Source: Pseudomonas izuensis (GTDB lineage Bacteria > Pseudomonadota > Gammaproteobacteria > Pseudomonadales > Pseudomonadaceae). From it: a stretch of 64,000 bases of DNA. Position numbers and translations under genes: made by a program. Under the pieces are notes generated by a model. That model worked only from the letters and a program-made list of their open reading frames with translations, was not told where the DNA came from and ran no database searches. The stretch covers positions 211,176-275,175 of the forward strand of contig NZ_WTFT01000040.1 in NCBI RefSeq assembly GCF_009861505.1, written 5' to 3'. Positions 41,414 to 51,271 of this stretch are shown in pieces (the first letter of the stretch is position 1; each line of letters begins with the position of its first letter).

Positions 41414-42244
41414 TCAGTTCACAGACTCTGCCTGAGCCCCCAACTGCGTTCCTTCATGCTTTTTCAACACAGGTTGCTCCAGCCGCGCCCGCCCATAAAA
41501 CGCCAGCGCCGTCAGCAAACAAGCCAGCCACACGAAGATCCCGGACCAGAAGGTGTGGGACATGTAGTGCCAGCCTTGCAGCACCCGCGTCGTGCCATAC
41601 ACGAAACCCAACCCCAGCGAGCCGTACATCAGCGCCTTGGAATAACGCCAGCGATAACGGCGCGCGACGAAGTACAGCGCCAACATGGTAAAGCCACCGG
41701 AGGCATGCCCACCGGGCCAGCAGCGGCCATCACCGGCGTCCTTCAGCAAATCGAAATTCTCGTACCACTCCTTGTGCTCGATTTTGCCCCCGTACTGCGT
41801 CGTTTCAATCGGGCAGTACACGCTGGTATGGCTCTTGAGGTAATGGATGACACCGGTGCAGATGGAAAACGCGAACACCACGTAGAGAAAATCCCGCCGG
41901 TGTTTGGTGGCAAACCGCAGCACGGGCGCGACTTTGATTTTCTCCAGAAACGCGATGAGTTTCGTGTGTTTCTCCGCCTTCAGCCGCGGCCACAGAAACG
42001 ACAACAAGGCACCGATGATCGCAATTTCGCCGGTCCAGTTCGGGATGATCCGCGCCCATTTATGGGTGATCTTTTCGAACAGATGTACGTGTTCCAGCGG
42101 AAAGGTCTGCGTTACCGGGTCAAAAAAAAGATCGCTGAAGGCGATGTCGATTTTTGTCATGTCGAACATCAGGAACACCACGGCGGCACAGACCAGCGGA
42201 ATACCGAAGTTCATCCAGTAAAAACGGGAGCGGGTGGAAGTCAA
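41414..42244 (-). CDS. PAP2-family membrane phosphatase (LpxE/LpxT-like)
   Basis: The 276-residue protein has about six hydrophobic segments. Its PAP2-type motifs are the loop after HYLKSHTSVYCP (C1), CWPGGHASGGF (C2, PxGH) and YGTTRVLQGWHYMSHTFWSG (C3, R-x5-H-x3-D-like but with W at the last position). PAP2 enzymes hydrolyse lipid phosphates or pyrophosphates in the periplasm, including lipid A phosphates (LpxE, LpxF, LpxT types). It is followed by its own terminator. The Ais-like gene lies upstream on the same strand after about 30 bases. Confidence 0.85.
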   Translation of the reverse strand: MTSTRSRFYWMNFGIPLVCAAVVFLMFDMTKIDIAFSDLFFDPVTQTFPLEHVHLFEKITHKWARIIPNWTGEIAIIGALLSFLWPRLKAEKHTKLIAFLEKIKVAPVLRFATKHRRDFLYVVFAFSICTGVIHYLKSHTSVYCPIETTQYGGKIEHKEWYENFDLLKDAGDGRCWPGGHASGGFTMLALYFVARRYRWRYSKALMYGSLGLGFVYGTTRVLQGWHYMSHTFWSGIFVWLACLLTALAFYGRARLEQPVLKKHEGTQLGAQAESVN

Positions 42245-42273
42245 AATCGTGTTTCCTGATCCATAGAATGAGT

Positions 42274-42945
42274 TTATTTAGAGGTCATCGAACGCCAGTC
42301 CGAGGCTTCAATGTAACCGAGCATGTGCGGTTTCTGCAGCGTTTCGGCATTGATAAACAGCGAAGCGCCGTAGCCCAGGGTCGAGGCCGGCAACTTGAGG
42401 TCTTTCTCCAGTTCCGACATGCATTCGCTATGGGTCACCAGGATCAGGTTGCGCCCGGCGACCTTGTGCGCCAGTGCGTCGCGCAACATGGTGCCCTTGC
42501 AGTTCACCAACCACTCGTCACCCACACCGACCTTGTTGAACATGAAACCAGCGGTCTGCGCCGTGCGCATCATCGGGCTGTTGTAGATGTCAGCCTTGTC
42601 GATACCCAAATGTTCGAACTGCGCGCCGACGTCCACCGCCACACTGCGCGAGCGATCGGTAATCCCGTCGTTGCCGCTCAGGCAAGGTGCCGAGGAGTGA
42701 TCGCAGCGCTCGACATGGCGCACCAGCACAATGATGTCACCCTTGGCCCATCCTGTCTGCAATGCCCGAGCACCGGCGACGTTGCCATGGGCCAGGTCCG
42801 GTACGGCGGCGGGACGAAGTAAAAACACGGCCAACGGGATCACCAGCAGCGCCGAGGCCAGCACCACGACCGCTTTGCGATGTCGGGCCAAACGGCTCAG
42901 ATCGATCGAGCGACTTATACCGAACAGACTCAGTCTCAATTCCAC
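42274..42945 (-). CDS. Histidine phosphatase family protein, Ais/PmrG-like
   Basis: The 223-residue protein has an N-terminal signal-anchor (about 22-42, VVVLASALLVIPLAVFLL), then a phosphoglycerate-mutase-like domain with VLVRHVERCDHS (RHxE catalytic His) and the second His in ILVTHSECMSE. The closest named group I recognise is Ais/PmrG, a heptose(II)-phosphate phosphatase of the LPS core. I chose GTG at 42945, with GAGG 9 bases upstream; an ATG at 42966 is an alternative. It lies just before the PAP2 gene on the same strand. Confidence 0.8.
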   Translation of the reverse strand: MELRLSLFGISRSIDLSRLARHRKAVVVLASALLVIPLAVFLLRPAAVPDLAHGNVAGARALQTGWAKGDIIVLVRHVERCDHSSAPCLSGNDGITDRSRSVAVDVGAQFEHLGIDKADIYNSPMMRTAQTAGFMFNKVGVGDEWLVNCKGTMLRDALAHKVAGRNLILVTHSECMSELEKDLKLPASTLGYGASLFINAETLQKPHMLGYIEASDWRSMTSK

Positions 42946-43213
42946 ATCAAGCCGCCTCGCCGGCATACACCACTTCGTTGGATGGGCTGAGGGTACAGAG
43001 ACGGGCGTGGGCAGGCAGTGAAACGATTGTGAAAAAAAGCTTAAGGCCTGCAAATAAAACGCAAAAGTCTTGTTACAGAACCATCCACAAAATCCTTTCA
43101 GCTCTGGTGATCGCGGCCGATACAGACCTTCTACACAGCTTGCTGGCACCTAAAAACAACAATCTTCCAGCCAACCGACGATAAAGAAGCACCACGTTCC
43201 TGGAGGAATTTTG

Positions 43214-45133
43214 ATGAATAGCTGGTTCGGCAATATCAGCGTGAACCTGAAACTGGGCCTGGGATTCGGCCTGGTCCTCGCCCTGACCTGCGTCCTCGCC
43301 CTCACCGGCTGGACCAGCCTTGGCAGCTTGATTGACCGCAGCAACTGGATGAGCGACATCACCCAGCTCAACGCCGGGCTGACCAAACTGCGTGTGGTTC
43401 GCCTGCAATACATGCTGACCAACGGCGACGAAACCACCGCCCAGACCGTCCAGACCAGCCTGGAAGCCTTTTCCGCGCAACAGCAGGCCCTGCTGGCGAA
43501 ATTCAAGAGCCCGGAAAACCTCAAGTTGCTCAAAGAGCAAGGTGCCGTCATCGACGCCTACAAGACGTCGCTGGACAAAATGCGTGGCGCCTACCGCGCC
43601 GGCAACAGCGCACGGGACGTCATGACCGCCAATGCCGAAACCGCCAACACGCTGATCAACGCCTTGAACACCCGCGTGCAACAACTGCCGCCGGGCGATC
43701 AGCGTTTCGAACAGTTCCAGGCCATCACCGCCGCCCGGGAAGCGTTCCTGCTGGCCCGCTACGAAGTGCGCGGCTACACCGCTTCCACCAACGCAGAGAC
43801 CGAGCAGAAAGCCGTCACCCAACTGGACGCCGCCATCGCCAGCCTGAAACCGCTGAGCGTGCATTTCGCCGACGTGCAACCAGACGCCCTGCCTCAACTG
43901 GTCACCGCGCTGGGCAACTACCGCAACGCCTTGCAGGCTTACAAAAACGCGAACATCGATGTGGTGCAGGCGCGCAAGGAAATGACCGACGAGGGCGCCG
44001 CCATCGTCTCCCTGAGCGAGCAGCTGTATCAGATCCAGCTCGACCGCCGCGATGCCGAAAGCGCCAAGGCGCGCACCCTGCAACTGGTCAGCACATTGCT
44101 GGCGCTGCTGGTGGGCATCATTGCCGCCGTCCTCATCACCCGCCAGATCACCGGTCCGCTGCGCGATACCCTGGCCGTGGTCGATCGCATCGCCAGTGGT
44201 GACTTGTCCCATAACGTCAGGGTGACCCGCCGCGACGAACTCGGTGTATTGCAGCAAGGCATTGCGCGCATGGGCGTAACCCTGCGCGATTTGATCAGCG
44301 GGATCCGCGACGGCGTCACCCAGATCGCCAGCGCCGCCGAAGAGCTGTCGGCCGTGACCGAGCAAACCAGCGCCGGGGTCAACAGCCAGAAGGTCGAGAC
44401 TGACCAGGTTGCCACTGCCATGCACGAGATGACGGCCACGGTTCAGGAAGTTGCGCGCAACGCCGAACAGGCCTCGCAGGCCGCCGCCGCTGCCGACGGT
44501 GAAGCCCGCGAAGGTGACAAAGTCGTCAACGAAGCGATTGCACAGATCGAGCGCCTGGCCAGCGAAGTGGTGCGTTCCACCGAGGCCATGAGCGTGCTGC
44601 AACAGGAAAGCGACAAGATCGGCAGCGTCATGGACGTGATCAAGGCAGTGGCGGAACAGACCAACCTGCTGGCGCTCAACGCCGCCATTGAAGCGGCCCG
44701 TGCCGGTGAAGCCGGGCGTGGCTTTGCCGTGGTGGCCGACGAGGTCCGTGGCCTGGCCCAGCGCACGCAGAAATCCACCGAAGAAATCGAAGGCCTGGTC
44801 GCCGGTCTGCAAAACGGCACGCAACAAGTCTCGGCAGTGATGAACAACAGCCGCGTTCTCACCGACAGCAGCGTGGCCCTGACCCGCAAGGCCGGCGAGT
44901 CACTGGAAAGCATCACCCGCACGGTGTCCAACATCCAGTCGATGAACCAGCAAATCGCCGCCGCCGCCGAGCAGCAAAGCGCCGTGGCCGAAGAAATCAG
45001 CCGCAGCATCATCAATGTGCGCGATGTATCGGAACAGACCGCTGCGGCCAGCGATGAGACGGCCAAGTCCAGTGTGGAACTGGCGCGGTTGGGGAATCAG
45101 TTGCAGATGATGGTCAGCCACTTCCGCGTCTGA
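43214..45133 (+). CDS. Methyl-accepting chemotaxis protein
   Basis: The 639-residue receptor has an N-terminal membrane helix (about 9-30), a periplasmic helical ligand-binding domain (about 35-285, likely the HBM type), a second membrane helix (287-306), a HAMP domain and a cytoplasmic signalling domain. The hairpin tip has the invariant [19 protein letters not shown] and [13 protein letters not shown]. The ligand is unknown; HBM-type receptors often sense organic acids or purine-like molecules. The ATG at 43214 has GGAGG at good spacing. Confidence 0.92.
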   Translation: MNSWFGNISVNLKLGLGFGLVLALTCVLALTGWTSLGSLIDRSNWMSDITQLNAGLTKLRVVRLQYMLTNGDETTAQTVQTSLEAFSAQQQALLAKFKSPENLKLLKEQGAVIDAYKTSLDKMRGAYRAGNSARDVMTANAETANTLINALNTRVQQLPPGDQRFEQFQAITAAREAFLLARYEVRGYTASTNAETEQKAVTQLDAAIASLKPLSVHFADVQPDALPQLVTALGNYRNALQAYKNANIDVVQARKEMTDEGAAIVSLSEQLYQIQLDRRDAESAKARTLQLVSTLLALLVGIIAAVLITRQITGPLRDTLAVVDRIASGDLSHNVRVTRRDELGVLQQGIARMGVTLRDLISGIRDGVTQIASAAEELSAVTEQTSAGVNSQKVETDQVATAMHEMTATVQEVARNAEQASQAAAAADGEAREGDKVVNEAIAQIERLASEVVRSTEAMSVLQQESDKIGSVMDVIKAVAEQTNLLALNAAIEAARAGEAGRGFAVVADEVRGLAQRTQKSTEEIEGLVAGLQNGTQQVSAVMNNSRVLTDSSVALTRKAGESLESITRTVSNIQSMNQQIAAAAEQQSAVAEEISRSIINVRDVSEQTAAASDETAKSSVELARLGNQLQMMVSHFRV

Positions 45134-45162
45134 CGTTCAATCTGCATTGAATGAAAGGCCCA

Positions 45163-45226
45163 TTCGCGAGCAGGCTCGCTCCCACAGGTTCAATGAACAC
45201 CCTGTGGGAGCGAGCCTGCTCGCGAA
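45163..45226. repeat. REPIN (two inverted REP units, 64 bp)
   Basis: TTCGCGAGCAGGCTCGCTCC and its inverse complement flank a short centre; the arms extend to acaggtt / aaccctgt. It lies between the convergent chemotaxis receptor and glyoxalase genes. Confidence 0.9.
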
Positions 45227-45239
45227 AGCGGTCTAACGT

Positions 45240-45608
45240 TTACACGCTGATCGCATTGGTAAACACCAACCGATTGCCAAACGGATCGCTGATGGTCATG
45301 TCCTGGCTGCCCCACGGCATGGCCTGGATCTGCGGGCGGGAGAATGAATAATCCTTGGCCAGCAGTTGCTGCTGAAAGGCTTCGAGCTCATCGGTCTCGA
45401 TGCGCAGGGCCGAGCCTGGTGTCGCGTCGCCGTGATGTTCGGACAGGTGCAATACGCATTCACCACGGGACACTTGCAGGTACAACGGGAAGTTGGCTTC
45501 GAAGCGGTGCTGCCAGTCGATCTTGAATCCAAGGAAGTCGACGTAGAATTCCACGGCCTTGCTTTCATCGAAGATCCGCAGGATCGGAGTGGTTTTGCCG
45601 AAGCTCAT
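45240..45608 (-). CDS. Glyoxalase/bleomycin-resistance superfamily protein
   Basis: The 122-residue vicinal-oxygen-chelate protein starts MSFGKTTPILRIFDESKAVEFY and has the paired beta-alpha-beta units of the fold, with C-terminal SQDMTISDPFGNRLVFT. Candidate metal ligands are His55-like (HLSEH) and Asp/Glu near the end. Substrate specificity cannot be read. It is a monocistronic gene on the minus strand next to a REPIN. Confidence 0.82.
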   Translation of the reverse strand: MSFGKTTPILRIFDESKAVEFYVDFLGFKIDWQHRFEANFPLYLQVSRGECVLHLSEHHGDATPGSALRIETDELEAFQQQLLAKDYSFSRPQIQAMPWGSQDMTISDPFGNRLVFTNAISV

Positions 45609-45702
45609 CGAGTTGCTCCCAGACAGAAGTAGCCCACAGTGTAGCCGGGCGGTACGTCAGCGAATCGGCTTGGTGCAGGCATTCTTTAATCTCAATATGC
45701 CA

Positions 45703-47184
45703 TCACTGTGACGTACCCCCCAAAACGCTCAGAAAGCCGTCGCGCAAATCCCCTTCCCGCGCCAGAAACCGTCCTTCCCTGCGTCCGTTCGCCTGACCGT
45801 CGCGGTAACTCAGCACTCCGTTGACCCATACACCTTCGATGCCTTCGGCTGCCCGTTGCGGATCATTGAAGTCCGCCACATCACGGATAGTCGCCGGGTC
45901 GAACAACACCAGGTCGGCCCAATGCCCTTCACGGATCTCGCCCCTGCCCTTCAAGCCGAATCGCGCTGCCGACAGCCCGGTCATCTTGTGCACGGCGGTG
46001 TGCAGCGGAAACAGTCCTACGTCTCGGCTGAAATGTCCGAGCACTCGCGGGAATGCCCCCCACAGCCGTGGATGTGGAAACGGGTCTTCCGGCAAACCAT
46101 CGGAGCCGACCATCGACAACGGATGCGCCAGGATCCTTCGCACATCGGCTTCGTCCATCCCGTAATACACCGCGCCGGCCGGTTGCAGTTGGCGGGCCGC
46201 ATCGAGCAACGACAGGTTCCATTGCGTGGCGATGTCCATCAGGTCGCGTCCGCCCATTTCCGGATGGGGCGTGGACCAGGTGATGGTGATGCGGTGGGCA
46301 TCGGTGACTTGCTTGAGGTCCAGGGTCGAGGAGCTTGCCGCATAGGGATAGCAGTCGCAGCCCACGGGGTGGGTTTTCGCCGCTTCTTCCAGCGATGTCA
46401 GCAGTTGCGGACTGCGCCCCCAATTACCGGCGCCGGCACATTTGAGGTGGGAAATGATCACCGGGGATTTCGCGTGGCGGCCGATCTGGAACGCCTCGTC
46501 CATGGCCTCCAGCACCGGTTCGAATTCGCTGCGCAAATGGGTGGCGTACACCGCGCCGAAGGCCGTGAGCTCTTCGGTGAGTTGCATGACTTCATCGGTG
46601 GACGCCGAGAAGGCGCTGGCGTAGGCCAGACCGGTGGACAAGCCCAGTGCCCCGTCCTCCAGGCTTTCGCGCAATTGCTCACGCATGCCGGTGATTTCAT
46701 CAGGCGTGGCGGTGCGATACAGGTCATCGAGGTGATTGCTGCGCAACGCGGTATGACCGACCAGGGCGGCAACGTTCAGCGTGGTGTTCGCCGCTTCGAC
46801 AGCGGCGCGGTAATCACTGAATTTAGGGTAAACAAACGCGGCGGATGTGCCGAGCAGGTTCATCGGGTCCGGCGGATCACCGCGTAAACTCACCGGCGAG
46901 GCGCTGATCCCGCAGTTGCCGACGATCACCGTGGTCACGCCCTGGCTGAGCTTGGGCAGCATCTGCGGCTGGCGGATCACCACGGTGTCGTCGTGGGTGT
47001 GCACGTCGATGAACCCAGGCGCCAGCACGTGACACTTCGCATCGATTTCCTCAGCGGCGCGGGCGTCGCGCAAGTCGCCGATACGCTCGATGCGACCGTT
47101 GAGTAGCGCCACGTCGGCGGGGTAACCAGGGCTGTTGCTGCCATCGATGATCAGGGCGTTGCGGATCAGCGTGTCGTACTGCAT
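45703..47184 (-). CDS. N-acyl-D-amino-acid deacylase (D-aminoacylase)
   Basis: The 493-residue amidohydrolase begins MQYDTLIRNALIIDGS. It has the metal-binding FIDVHTHDD near residue 68, ISHLKCAG and SDGLPEDPFPHPR, and the C-terminal GLKGRGEIREGHWADLVLFD typical of D-aminoacylases/dihydroorotase-like enzymes. It removes the acyl group from N-acyl-D-amino acids. Its start is 1 base after the RpiR gene, so it is cotranscribed with the regulator and the GntP transporter. Confidence 0.88.
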   Translation of the reverse strand: MQYDTLIRNALIIDGSNSPGYPADVALLNGRIERIGDLRDARAAEEIDAKCHVLAPGFIDVHTHDDTVVIRQPQMLPKLSQGVTTVIVGNCGISASPVSLRGDPPDPMNLLGTSAAFVYPKFSDYRAAVEAANTTLNVAALVGHTALRSNHLDDLYRTATPDEITGMREQLRESLEDGALGLSTGLAYASAFSASTDEVMQLTEELTAFGAVYATHLRSEFEPVLEAMDEAFQIGRHAKSPVIISHLKCAGAGNWGRSPQLLTSLEEAAKTHPVGCDCYPYAASSSTLDLKQVTDAHRITITWSTPHPEMGGRDLMDIATQWNLSLLDAARQLQPAGAVYYGMDEADVRRILAHPLSMVGSDGLPEDPFPHPRLWGAFPRVLGHFSRDVGLFPLHTAVHKMTGLSAARFGLKGRGEIREGHWADLVLFDPATIRDVADFNDPQRAAEGIEGVWVNGVLSYRDGQANGRREGRFLAREGDLRDGFLSVLGGTSQ

Positions 47185-47185
47185 G

Positions 47186-48046
47186 TCAGTCTCCCAGCGG
47201 CAGGTGATCGTCGCCGCCGCGGTAATCGTCCAGGGCGAGTTTGATCCGCCGCAGACGTTCTTGATTGTCTTCAGGATTGGCCAGTGCCAGCTCGGTGGCA
47301 AGCACATCAATGGCGAGCAGCATGCCGTAGCGTGCCGCCGTCGGTTTGTAGATGAAGGAGGTTTCGGCGCTTTGCAGCGGCAGCACGATGTCGGCCAGTT
47401 GCGCCAGCGGCGAGTCGCCGCGAGTGATGGCCAGGATCCGTGCGCCATAATTGCGGGCCAGTTCCACCGTTTCGAGCAACTCGGGGGTGATGCCGGTCAA
47501 TGAGCAGACGATGACCACGTGCTCGGCGCTGAGGCTGGCGGCGGTGATTCGCATCATCACCGCGTCATGGCATACCGCGATCGGGTAGCCGAGCCGCACC
47601 AGGCGCACTTGCAGCTCATCGCTGCACAGGGTCGAGCAGCCCCCCATGCCGAAGGCATGAATCATCCGCGCCTTGCCCAACAGTTTCACCGCATCGGCGA
47701 AACGTGACTCATCGAACGCCGCCAGATGCTGGCGCAGGGTGGATTCGATATCGCCCACAATCTGCCCGTAAAACGCCGACTGCTCGGGGGTTCCCGCCGG
47801 GTCGAGAAACCGGCTGCCGACACCGCTGGCCTGGGCCAGTTGCAGGCGCAGGTCACGCAAGTCGCGGCAGCCGACCGTGCGGGCGAAACGCGACAAAGTG
47901 GCGGTACTGACTTCCGCCCTTTGCGCCAGCTCATCGAGGCTGGCGGAGGCGGCAAATCCTACGTCGTCGAGCATCAGACGGGCGATGCGTCCTTCACCGG
48001 CGCTGAAAGAATCCTGGCGGGCGCGAATCTGGTAAAGGATGTCCAT
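47186..48046 (-). CDS. MurR/RpiR-family regulator
   Basis: The 286-residue regulator has an N-terminal helix-turn-helix (SLDELAQRAEVSTATLSRFA) and a C-terminal SIS sugar-isomerase domain (HAFGMGGCSTLCSDEL, VIVCSLTGITPELLE). It lies between the GntP transporter and the D-aminoacylase genes, on the same strand, so it probably controls the operon in response to a D-amino-acid or amino-sugar derivative. Palindromes of RpiR/MurR type lie upstream of gntP. Confidence 0.88.
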   Translation of the reverse strand: MDILYQIRARQDSFSAGEGRIARLMLDDVGFAASASLDELAQRAEVSTATLSRFARTVGCRDLRDLRLQLAQASGVGSRFLDPAGTPEQSAFYGQIVGDIESTLRQHLAAFDESRFADAVKLLGKARMIHAFGMGGCSTLCSDELQVRLVRLGYPIAVCHDAVMMRITAASLSAEHVVIVCSLTGITPELLETVELARNYGARILAITRGDSPLAQLADIVLPLQSAETSFIYKPTAARYGMLLAIDVLATELALANPEDNQERLRRIKLALDDYRGGDDHLPLGD

Positions 48047-48072
48047 GGCAGGCTACTCCGGCTAAATCAGGG

Positions 48073-49422
48073 CTAAATCAGGTAGGAAAGACCAACGGTC
48101 AGGCCGAAGGCGACGAGCGAAATCAGGGTCTCAAGCACGGTCCAGGTCTTGAAGGTCTGGGTCACCGTCATGTTGAAGTATTCCTTGATCAACCAGAAGC
48201 CGCCGTCGTTGACGTGGGAAAAAATCACCGAGCCTGCGCCAGTTGCCAGCACCAGCAATTCCGGGTGTGGGTATCCCAGGCCAATCGCCACCGGCGCGAC
48301 CACGCCCGAGGCGGTGGTCATGGCCACGGTAGCCGAGCCGGTGGCGATGCGCATCAGCGCGGCGAACAGCCAGCCCATCAGCAACGGCGAGAGATGGAAT
48401 TCATGGGCCAGGCCGACGATCTGGTCAGTGACACCGGCATCCACCAGAATCCGGTTCAGGCCGCCACCAGCGCCCACCAACAGGGTAATGCTGGCAGTCG
48501 GCGCCAGGCATTCGTTGGTGAACTTGAGGATCGATTCGCGGTTGAAACCCTGGGCCAGGCCGAGGGTCCAGAAGCTCAGCAACGTCGCCAACAGCAGTGC
48601 GATCACCGAGTTGCCGATGAACAGCAAGAACTGGTTGAAACCCGTGCCCGGCGTAGAAATCAGGTTGGCCCAACCGCCGATCAACATCAGCACCACCGGC
48701 AACAAAATGGTCGCCATGGTGATGCCGAATCCCGGCAGGCTGTCACGCGGTTCACGTTCGAGGAACTGGCGCTCCAGCGGGTTTTCCGCCGGCAGCTGAA
48801 TGCGCGGCACGATGAATTTGGCGTACAGGGGACCGGCGATGATCGCCGTGGGAATGCCAATCGCAATCGCGTAGAGCAAGGTCTGCCCCACCGACGCCTG
48901 ATAGACCTGCACCGCCAGCATCGCCGCCGGGTGCGGCGGCACCAGCGCATGCACCACCGAGAGCCCGGCAACCATTGGCAAGCCGACCATCAGGATCGAC
49001 ACACCCACCCGCCGCGCCACGGTAAACGCAATCGGCACCAGCAACACGAAACCGACCTCGAAGAACAGCGGCAGGCCCACCAGGAACGCGATACACACCA
49101 TCGCCCAATGCGCGTTCTTCTCGCCGAAACGGTCGATCAAGGTCCGCGCCACCTGCTCGGCACCGCCGGACTCGGCCATCATCTTGCCGAGCATCGTACC
49201 CAGGGCCACCACCAGCGCGATATGCCCCAAGGTCTTGCCGACTCCGGCCTCATAAGCCCCGACCACGCCGGACGGCGGCATCCCCGCCACCAGCGCCAGA
49301 CCAATGGAAATCAGGGTGATGACAATGAACGGGTTGAGCCGGTAGCGGGCGATCAGAACGATCAATGCAATGATGGCGATGGCGGCATACACCAGCAGCC
49401 AATAGCCGAAGGACAGGGTCAT
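48073..49422 (-). CDS. GntP-family permease
   Basis: The 449-residue membrane protein has about 12-14 hydrophobic segments and GntP-family motifs (GLALVAGMPPSGVVGAYEAG near the N-terminus, LGTMLGKMMAESGGAEQVA, HVNDGGFWLIKEYFN at the C-terminus). GntP proteins import gluconate and related acids. Here the operon with D-aminoacylase suggests an N-acyl-D-amino acid or D-amino acid, which is inference. The ATG at 49422 has GGAG-like purines upstream. It is the first gene of the operon. Confidence 0.88.
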   Translation of the reverse strand: MTLSFGYWLLVYAAIAIIALIVLIARYRLNPFIVITLISIGLALVAGMPPSGVVGAYEAGVGKTLGHIALVVALGTMLGKMMAESGGAEQVARTLIDRFGEKNAHWAMVCIAFLVGLPLFFEVGFVLLVPIAFTVARRVGVSILMVGLPMVAGLSVVHALVPPHPAAMLAVQVYQASVGQTLLYAIAIGIPTAIIAGPLYAKFIVPRIQLPAENPLERQFLEREPRDSLPGFGITMATILLPVVLMLIGGWANLISTPGTGFNQFLLFIGNSVIALLLATLLSFWTLGLAQGFNRESILKFTNECLAPTASITLLVGAGGGLNRILVDAGVTDQIVGLAHEFHLSPLLMGWLFAALMRIATGSATVAMTTASGVVAPVAIGLGYPHPELLVLATGAGSVIFSHVNDGGFWLIKEYFNMTVTQTFKTWTVLETLISLVAFGLTVGLSYLI

Positions 49423-49500
49423 GCGGTACTCCTCGAGAGGGTCACGTCGAAATAGTTGTGAAACTCTTAAAACATTTCGAGGCGTGATTTTCAAACGAGG

Positions 49501-49514
49501 TGAAAGTAATTTTC
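49501..49514. promoter_or_regulatory. Candidate RpiR/MurR-type operator upstream of gntP
   Basis: TGAAAGTAATTTTC is an inverted repeat of the TGAAA-N5-TTTC type known for MurR/RpiR regulators, about 79 bases upstream of the GntP gene. A second GAAA...TTTC arrangement (49454-49479 region) lies nearer the start. Function inferred. Confidence 0.4.
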
Positions 49515-49561
49515 GTAGAGAGGCAAGTGATGTCGCTGAGGGATATGCCGTGTCGCAAATA

Positions 49562-49588
49562 ATGAAAATCGGACCGGCGAATTTTCAT
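49562..49588 (-). terminator. Terminator-like hairpin after the SulP gene
   Basis: ATGAAAAT and ATTTTCAT form a perfect 8-bp inverted repeat around 11 bases, 13 bases after the SulP stop on the minus strand, followed by TATTTG. It may serve as terminator or operator. Confidence 0.45.
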
Positions 49589-49600
49589 CGCCGGAGGCCG

Positions 49601-51046
49601 TCAATCGTGATCCACCCGGGCACGCTTGAGCAGTTTTCTGCAGCGCTCGGACAAGTGCAGCACGCGCAGGTGCTTGCCGGCTTTTTCGTAGCGCTCGCGC
49701 AGCGTCTTGAGCGCGGCGATGGCTGAGTAGTCAACGAAACTCAAGTGGCGACAATCGATCGTCACCACCGACGGGTCGTTGGCAGGGTCGAATTGATTGA
49801 GGAACGGTGTCGTCGAAGCGAAGAAAAGCGTGCCATGCAGCCGGTAAAGCTTGCTGCCATCGGCTTCAAAGTGGCTGTCTGCATAGAGTTCGCGAGCCTG
49901 CTGCCAGGCAAAGTTCAGCGCCGCAATGATGATCCCGCACAGCACCGCCGTGGCCAGGTCGGTGAACACGGTGACTACCGTCACGGCGACGATCACCAGT
50001 ACGTCGTTGAGCGGCACCTTGTTCACCACCCGCAGCGAAGCCCAGGCGAAGGTCTGTTGCGATACCACGAACATCACCCCGACCAGCGCTGCCAGCGGAA
50101 TGCGCTCGATCAGCGGCGACAGAAGCAGGATGAACAACAGAATCGATACCCCGGCCACCACGCCGGACACGCGGCCTCGCCCACCGGAACTGAGGTTGAT
50201 CACAGTCTGGCCGATCATCGCGCAGCCGCCCATGCCGCCCAAGACACCGGACACCATATTCGCCGCCCCCAGCGCCACGCACTCTCGGTCCGGGTAGCCA
50301 CGGCTCTCGGTGATTTCGTCGGTGAGGTTCAGGGTCAGCAGGGTTTCCAGCAGGCCGACCAACGCCATCAGGATCGCGTAAGGGGCGATGATGCGCAGGG
50401 TGTCCAGATTCCACGGTATATCCGGCAAGGCAAAGGTCGGCAAGCCACCGGCAATGTGCGCCATGTCACCGAGGGTGCGGGTCGGCAGGCCCAATAGATA
50501 AACCGCCAGGCCCACCCCCAGAATCGCCGCCAGTGCTGGCGGCACCGCGCGGGTCAGGCGCGGCAGCACGTAGACAATCGCCATGGTGATCGCCACCAGG
50601 CCAATCATGATGTACAGCGGCGCGCCGCTAAGCCACGCATCACCACGCTTGAAGTGCTCCAACTGCGCAAGCGCGATGATGATCGCCAGGCCGTTGACGA
50701 AACCGAGCATCACCGGGTGCGGCACCATGCGCACCAGTTTGCCGAGCTTGAGCAGGCCGAAGGCGGACATGATCAAACCACCCAGCAACACAGTGGCCAG
50801 CAAGTACTGCACACCGTGCTGCACCACCAGCGCGACAATCACCACGGCCATCGACCCGGCAGCCCCGGACACCATCCCCGGCCGACCACCGAACAGCGCA
50901 GTGAGCGTGCAAATGATGAACGCGCCATACAGCCCCATCAGCGGATTGAGGTGGGCCACCAGCGCAAAGGCGATGCATTCGGGCAACAGGGCAAAAGACG
51001 TGGTGAGGCCGGCCAGGGCATCGGCGCGCAGGTGTTTTGGTTTCAT
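49601..51046 (-). CDS. SulP-family anion transporter with STAS domain
   Basis: The 481-residue protein has 10-12 membrane segments starting LRADALAGLTTSFALLPECI and the SulP motif region GGMGGCAMIGQTVINLSSGG. It ends in a cytoplasmic STAS domain (about 400-481; VTIDCRHLSFVDYSAIAALK). SulP transporters move sulfate, bicarbonate or dicarboxylates; the substrate is not clear. The ATG at 51046 is chosen because the family N-terminus begins there; a Met four codons upstream is possible. A REPIN lies upstream. Confidence 0.9.
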   Translation of the reverse strand: MKPKHLRADALAGLTTSFALLPECIAFALVAHLNPLMGLYGAFIICTLTALFGGRPGMVSGAAGSMAVVIVALVVQHGVQYLLATVLLGGLIMSAFGLLKLGKLVRMVPHPVMLGFVNGLAIIIALAQLEHFKRGDAWLSGAPLYIMIGLVAITMAIVYVLPRLTRAVPPALAAILGVGLAVYLLGLPTRTLGDMAHIAGGLPTFALPDIPWNLDTLRIIAPYAILMALVGLLETLLTLNLTDEITESRGYPDRECVALGAANMVSGVLGGMGGCAMIGQTVINLSSGGRGRVSGVVAGVSILLFILLLSPLIERIPLAALVGVMFVVSQQTFAWASLRVVNKVPLNDVLVIVAVTVVTVFTDLATAVLCGIIIAALNFAWQQARELYADSHFEADGSKLYRLHGTLFFASTTPFLNQFDPANDPSVVTIDCRHLSFVDYSAIAALKTLRERYEKAGKHLRVLHLSERCRKLLKRARVDHD

Positions 51047-51156
51047 GGGGGACCGCATGCAGGGAGAAGCGAGAAAAGAGTGTGCGGATGTTACGGAATC
51101 GAGGGCGGCCCGACCAGTTGTTGGGTTGCTGAAAACGCCATCGCGGCGGTGCGGCG

Positions 51157-51245
51157 ATCCGACAAGCCACGCTCCCACAGGTTTTGTGTCGCTCACAAAA
51201 TAAATGAACGACACAAACCCTGTGGGAGCAAGGCTTGCCCGCGAT
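51157..51245. repeat. REPIN with a degenerate left arm (about 89 bp)
   Basis: The right arm (CTGTGGGAGCAAGGCTTGCC then CGCGAT) is canonical, while the left arm has several changes. The loop contains a further inverted repeat, TTTGTGTCG and CGACACAAA. Confidence 0.75.
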
Positions 51246-51271
51246 GAACGATGATGCGGTCTACAGCGAAC

